Assembly (NCBI GenBank): GCA_028278205.1
Contig: JANQES010000049.1
Location: forward strand, 1-34,720
Direction: 5' to 3'
DNA: 34,720 nt
From: Rhodothermales bacterium
Lineage (GTDB): Bacteria; Bacteroidota; Rhodothermia; Rhodothermales; Bin80
This document shows positions 32,597 to 34,720 of the stretch, piece by piece. Each line of letters starts with the position of its first letter. The stretch's first letter is position 1. Under the pieces are notes generated by a model, which saw only the letters and a program-made list of their open reading frames with translations, was not told where the DNA came from and made no database searches. Position numbers and translations under genes: made by a program.

Positions 32597-33724
32597 TCAA
32601 ACAGTTAACGTCGTCTGATATTGTTTAGCCAGCGCCGTGCGTTGGAGGTAGGCTTCGCGGGCGATGCGGATGTCTTCGAGGAAAAACGGCAGTTCGTCCA
32701 GAAGCAGCGCTTGCGGGCCGTCGACGAGGGCCTTGCTGGGTTCGGGGTGGAAGTCTGCCAGGATCATGTTGGCCCCGGCGATGACGCCTTGCGCCGTCGC
32801 GTGCATCACATCGAGCAGGCCGTCCGGGCTGCGAAAACGCCCGCCGACCGAGTGCGACGGATCGATGCAGATGGGCATACGTGTCAGGCGTTTGAGCACC
32901 GGCACGTGCGCAAAATCGACGAAGTTGCGATGCGGATCGCCCAGGTTAGTCTTCATTCCACGCAGCGCAAAGACCACCTTGCGGTTGCCCTCGCTGGCGA
33001 GGTATTCCGCCGCGTTGAGCGACTCGTTGAGCGTGATGCCGAAGCCGCGTTTGAACAACACCGGATGCGTCTTCTGCCGCCCCACACTTTTCAAGAGTTC
33101 GAAGTTTTGCGTGTTGCGCGTGCCGATCTGAAGCATCACGCCGGTAGGATGCCCCGTCTGCTCCAACGTCTCATTGATCTCATCGACGTGCGACTCGTGC
33201 GTCACTTCCATCGCGATGATCTTGATGCCGTACTTGCCGGCGAGTTCGAAGACGAAGGGCAGGCACTTTTTGCCGTGTCCCTGGAACGAATACGGGTTGG
33301 TGCGTGGCTTGTAGGCGCCCATGCGGGTGCAGGTTTGCCCGTGTTCGTGCAGCGTCTTCATCATCTGCTCGACGTGCGCGGGTGTGCTTACGGCGCACAG
33401 CCCGGCAAAGACGTGGAGGCAGTCCTGGTCGAAGGTCACCCCGTTGTATTCGAAGTGGAAGGGCAGGTCGTCTTCGCCGTGGCGGCCCAGGAAGCGATAG
33501 GCCTCCTGCACGCGCACCACGCGCTCAACGCACGGCAGGCTCATCATGAAATCCCGCGACAGCGGCACCGTGTCGCCGATGAGGTAGACCTCCGTCAGGC
33601 GTTGCCCGGCGCCCTGAACGTGGTGTATCTGGTGTTCGATACCCTTGAGCGAATCCAGATACCGCGTCAACAAATGGTATTCGGGCGAGTCGAGGTCGGT
33701 GTTGGGAGCCAGGATCAGGATCAC
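32597..33724 (-). CDS. aroF: 3-deoxy-7-phosphoheptulonate (DAHP) synthase
   Basis: This 375-aa enzyme condenses phosphoenolpyruvate with erythrose 4-phosphate, the first step of the shikimate pathway to aromatic amino acids. It is of the short type-I-beta class. An N-terminal ~90-residue segment looks like the ferredoxin-like regulatory domain, followed by the barrel. Landmarks are FAGLCAVST with metal ligand Cys110, YKPRTNPYSFQG (residues ~138-149) for phosphoenolpyruvate binding, PVLFKRGFG, and CIDPSHSVGGR near residue 300. All expected catalytic residues appear intact. The start is GTG 33724. It is transcribed leftwards, 43 bp behind nagB, but a palindrome lies between them, so co-transcription is uncertain. 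Confidence 0.9.
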   Translation of the reverse strand: MILILAPNTDLDSPEYHLLTRYLDSLKGIEHQIHHVQGAGQRLTEVYLIGDTVPLSRDFMMSLPCVERVVRVQEAYRFLGRHGEDDLPFHFEYNGVTFDQDCLHVFAGLCAVSTPAHVEQMMKTLHEHGQTCTRMGAYKPRTNPYSFQGHGKKCLPFVFELAGKYGIKIIAMEVTHESHVDEINETLEQTGHPTGVMLQIGTRNTQNFELLKSVGRQKTHPVLFKRGFGITLNESLNAAEYLASEGNRKVVFALRGMKTNLGDPHRNFVDFAHVPVLKRLTRMPICIDPSHSVGGRFRSPDGLLDVMHATAQGVIAGANMILADFHPEPSKALVDGPQALLLDELPFFLEDIRIAREAYLQRTALAKQYQTTLTV

Positions 33725-33737
33725 GGTCTTTCGGGTT

Positions 33738-33767
33738 TTTTTAAATTCGCGTATGCGAATTTAAAAA
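33738..33767. repeat. Perfect 13-bp palindrome between nagB and the DAHP synthase gene
   Basis: TTTTTAAATTCGC (33738-33750) and its exact complement (33755-33767) flank the loop GTAT. The right arm abuts the nagB stop codon. The transcript of nagB would carry the hairpin with A-rich 3' side, so it is not a textbook terminator. It may be another dispersed palindrome or a processing hairpin. Confidence 0.75.
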
Positions 33768-34529
33768 CTATTTAGGTTCGGTGATGCCGTGGTGATGCCG
33801 GTATTCGAGCGTCGCGGCGGCGGCTTCGTCTACGAGGATGTGAGCGTGCCGGTGGAGTTGCACGATGGTGGCCGGCACCATGGCCGTGATCGGCCCTTCG
33901 AGCGTGGCTTTGATGGCGGCAGTCTTGCCTGAGCCGCTGCCGAGCAGGAGCACTTTGCGCGCATCCATGATGGTGCCCACGCCCATCGTGATGGCGTAGC
34001 GCGGCACCTCCGCCGGGTCGTCGAAAAAGCGGGCGTTGTCTTCGAGGGTTTTCTGCGTGAGCGTCTTGATGCGCGTGCGCGAGCCCAACGACGACCCCGG
34101 CTCGTTGAAAGCAATGTGGCCGTTCCCCCCGATGCCCAGGATCTGCAAATCGATCCCGCCGGCCTGTTCAATCCGGCGTTCATACCATTCGCAGAAGGCA
34201 TCGACGTCGTCGGCCATGCCTTGCGGGATGTGGACCCGCGCCGGTGTGACGTTGACGTGGTCGAAGAGGTTCTTCCACATGAAATAATGATAACTCTGAT
34301 CGTGATCGGGCGAGAGGCCGACGTATTCGTCGAGGTTAAACGTGGTGATCTTGGAAAAGTCAAGCCCGTGTTTGGCGTGATTTTGAATGAGCCGTTTATA
34401 CAGGCCCAGCGGCGTGCTGCCGGTGGCAAAGCCGATGACGCTGTCGGGTTTTCGCCGGATCTGATCGGTGACGATCTCGGCAGCGCGGTCGCTGATGGCT
34501 TCGTAGTCAGGAAAGACCTCGACGAGCAT
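33768..34529 (-). CDS. nagB: Glucosamine-6-phosphate deaminase
   Basis: The enzyme converts glucosamine 6-phosphate to fructose 6-phosphate and ammonia, feeding amino sugars into glycolysis. The start is placed at the ATG complementary to 34527-34529, giving 253 aa, close to the usual ~260. AAAGAGG sits nine bases upstream, and the family-typical MLVEVFPDYEAIS begins there. The longer frame to 34682 adds 51 residues with no family similarity. Landmarks are IGFATGSTPLGLY (phosphate loop), FNLDEYVGL with Asp67 as the likely proton acceptor, and GIGGNGHIAFNEPGS with His138 and Glu143. Asn136 stands where E. coli has Asp, as in the Bacillus-type enzyme. The Lys-rich GSGSGKTAAI segment is also intact. 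Confidence 0.92.
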   Translation of the reverse strand: MLVEVFPDYEAISDRAAEIVTDQIRRKPDSVIGFATGSTPLGLYKRLIQNHAKHGLDFSKITTFNLDEYVGLSPDHDQSYHYFMWKNLFDHVNVTPARVHIPQGMADDVDAFCEWYERRIEQAGGIDLQILGIGGNGHIAFNEPGSSLGSRTRIKTLTQKTLEDNARFFDDPAEVPRYAITMGVGTIMDARKVLLLGSGSGKTAAIKATLEGPITAMVPATIVQLHRHAHILVDEAAAATLEYRHHHGITEPK

Positions 34530-34679
34530 GGGCTGGCCTCTTTGGGGATAGAGTTTGAAGTTGAGAGCGCCAAAATAGGGGCATGCGGTTCGTTTTGCAA
34601 TGATGGACGTAAAACGTAATAATGCGAATTCAGCGTTGAAATAGAAAGCCGTTGAAAACAAGCTGAAAACGGCGAAAAC

Positions 34680-34714
34680 CATACCTGCCAGGTTTTGAAA
34701 ACCTGGCAGGTATG
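34680..34714. repeat. Perfect 17-bp palindrome upstream of nagB
   Basis: 34680-34696 and 34698-34714 are exact reverse complements around a single central G, with the core CCTGCCAGGTTTT. It lies about 150 bp upstream of the nagB start, in a 190-bp stretch with no other gene. It could be a dispersed REP-like unit, an operator, or the terminator of a gene outside the window. Confidence 0.75.
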
Positions 34715-34720
34715 CCCCAA

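Noticed and set aside
34530..34682. N-terminal extension of nagB to 34682
   Set aside because: The added 51 residues have no family similarity, whereas ATG 34529 has a good ribosome site and the normal NagB start.

Overview
The window looks like a GC-rich Gram-negative chromosome, most likely from the Bacteroidota/Rhodothermota side. The evidence is a fragment of a carboxypeptidase-regulatory-like domain typical of TonB-dependent receptors (29023-29160), a lipoprotein with a lipobox, mostly weak Shine-Dalgarno sites, and many short AT-rich dispersed palindromes between genes. No rRNA, tRNA, CRISPR array or complete insertion sequence was seen. The taxonomic call is inference only.

Bases 1-24728 are the distal part of an extracellular contractile injection system (eCIS, a phage-tail-like 'syringe') locus, all on the + strand. 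In order they are: the end of a glutamine-rich coiled-coil protein; a 2033-aa Afp12-like baseplate protein with eleven internal repeat modules; a 2055-aa protein with Pro/Gly-rich linkers and Ig/PKD-like modules; the tape-measure protein; a cargo zone (15412-23260); and an Afp15-like AAA+ ATPase. Tube, sheath, spike and other baseplate genes are not in the window and would be expected to the left.

The cargo zone is the most interesting part. It reads as three two-gene cassettes. The first is a putative papain/NlpC-like cysteine hydrolase followed 1 nt later by a lipoprotein. The second is a 1075-aa DUF4157 protein with a helical translocation-like region and a nuclease-like C-terminus, followed by an acidic SUKH (SMI1/KNR4)-like candidate immunity protein. 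The third is a toxin-less DUF4157 protein followed by a tail-fibre-like protein with a candidate zinc site. The three leading genes share a short N-terminal Pro-Phe-Phe signature and VQRK/LQRQ-type linkers, which may be a loading signal.

From 24729 on the content is ordinary or mixed: a GH63/MGH1-like glucosidase, an NAD(P)H-hydrate epimerase whose N-terminus is encoded by a dispersed repeat, a small three-helix membrane protein, a decayed TonB-receptor fragment, a doubtful small minus-strand gene, and a two-CBS-domain protein. On the minus strand lie an orphan GvpL/GvpF-type protein fused to five 44-aa helical repeats, a DAHP synthase and a glucosamine-6-phosphate deaminase. The 420-bp gap at 32177-32596 is a composite repeat island. 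Four consecutive gene boundaries between 23261 and 28334 carry short dispersed repeats or palindromes.
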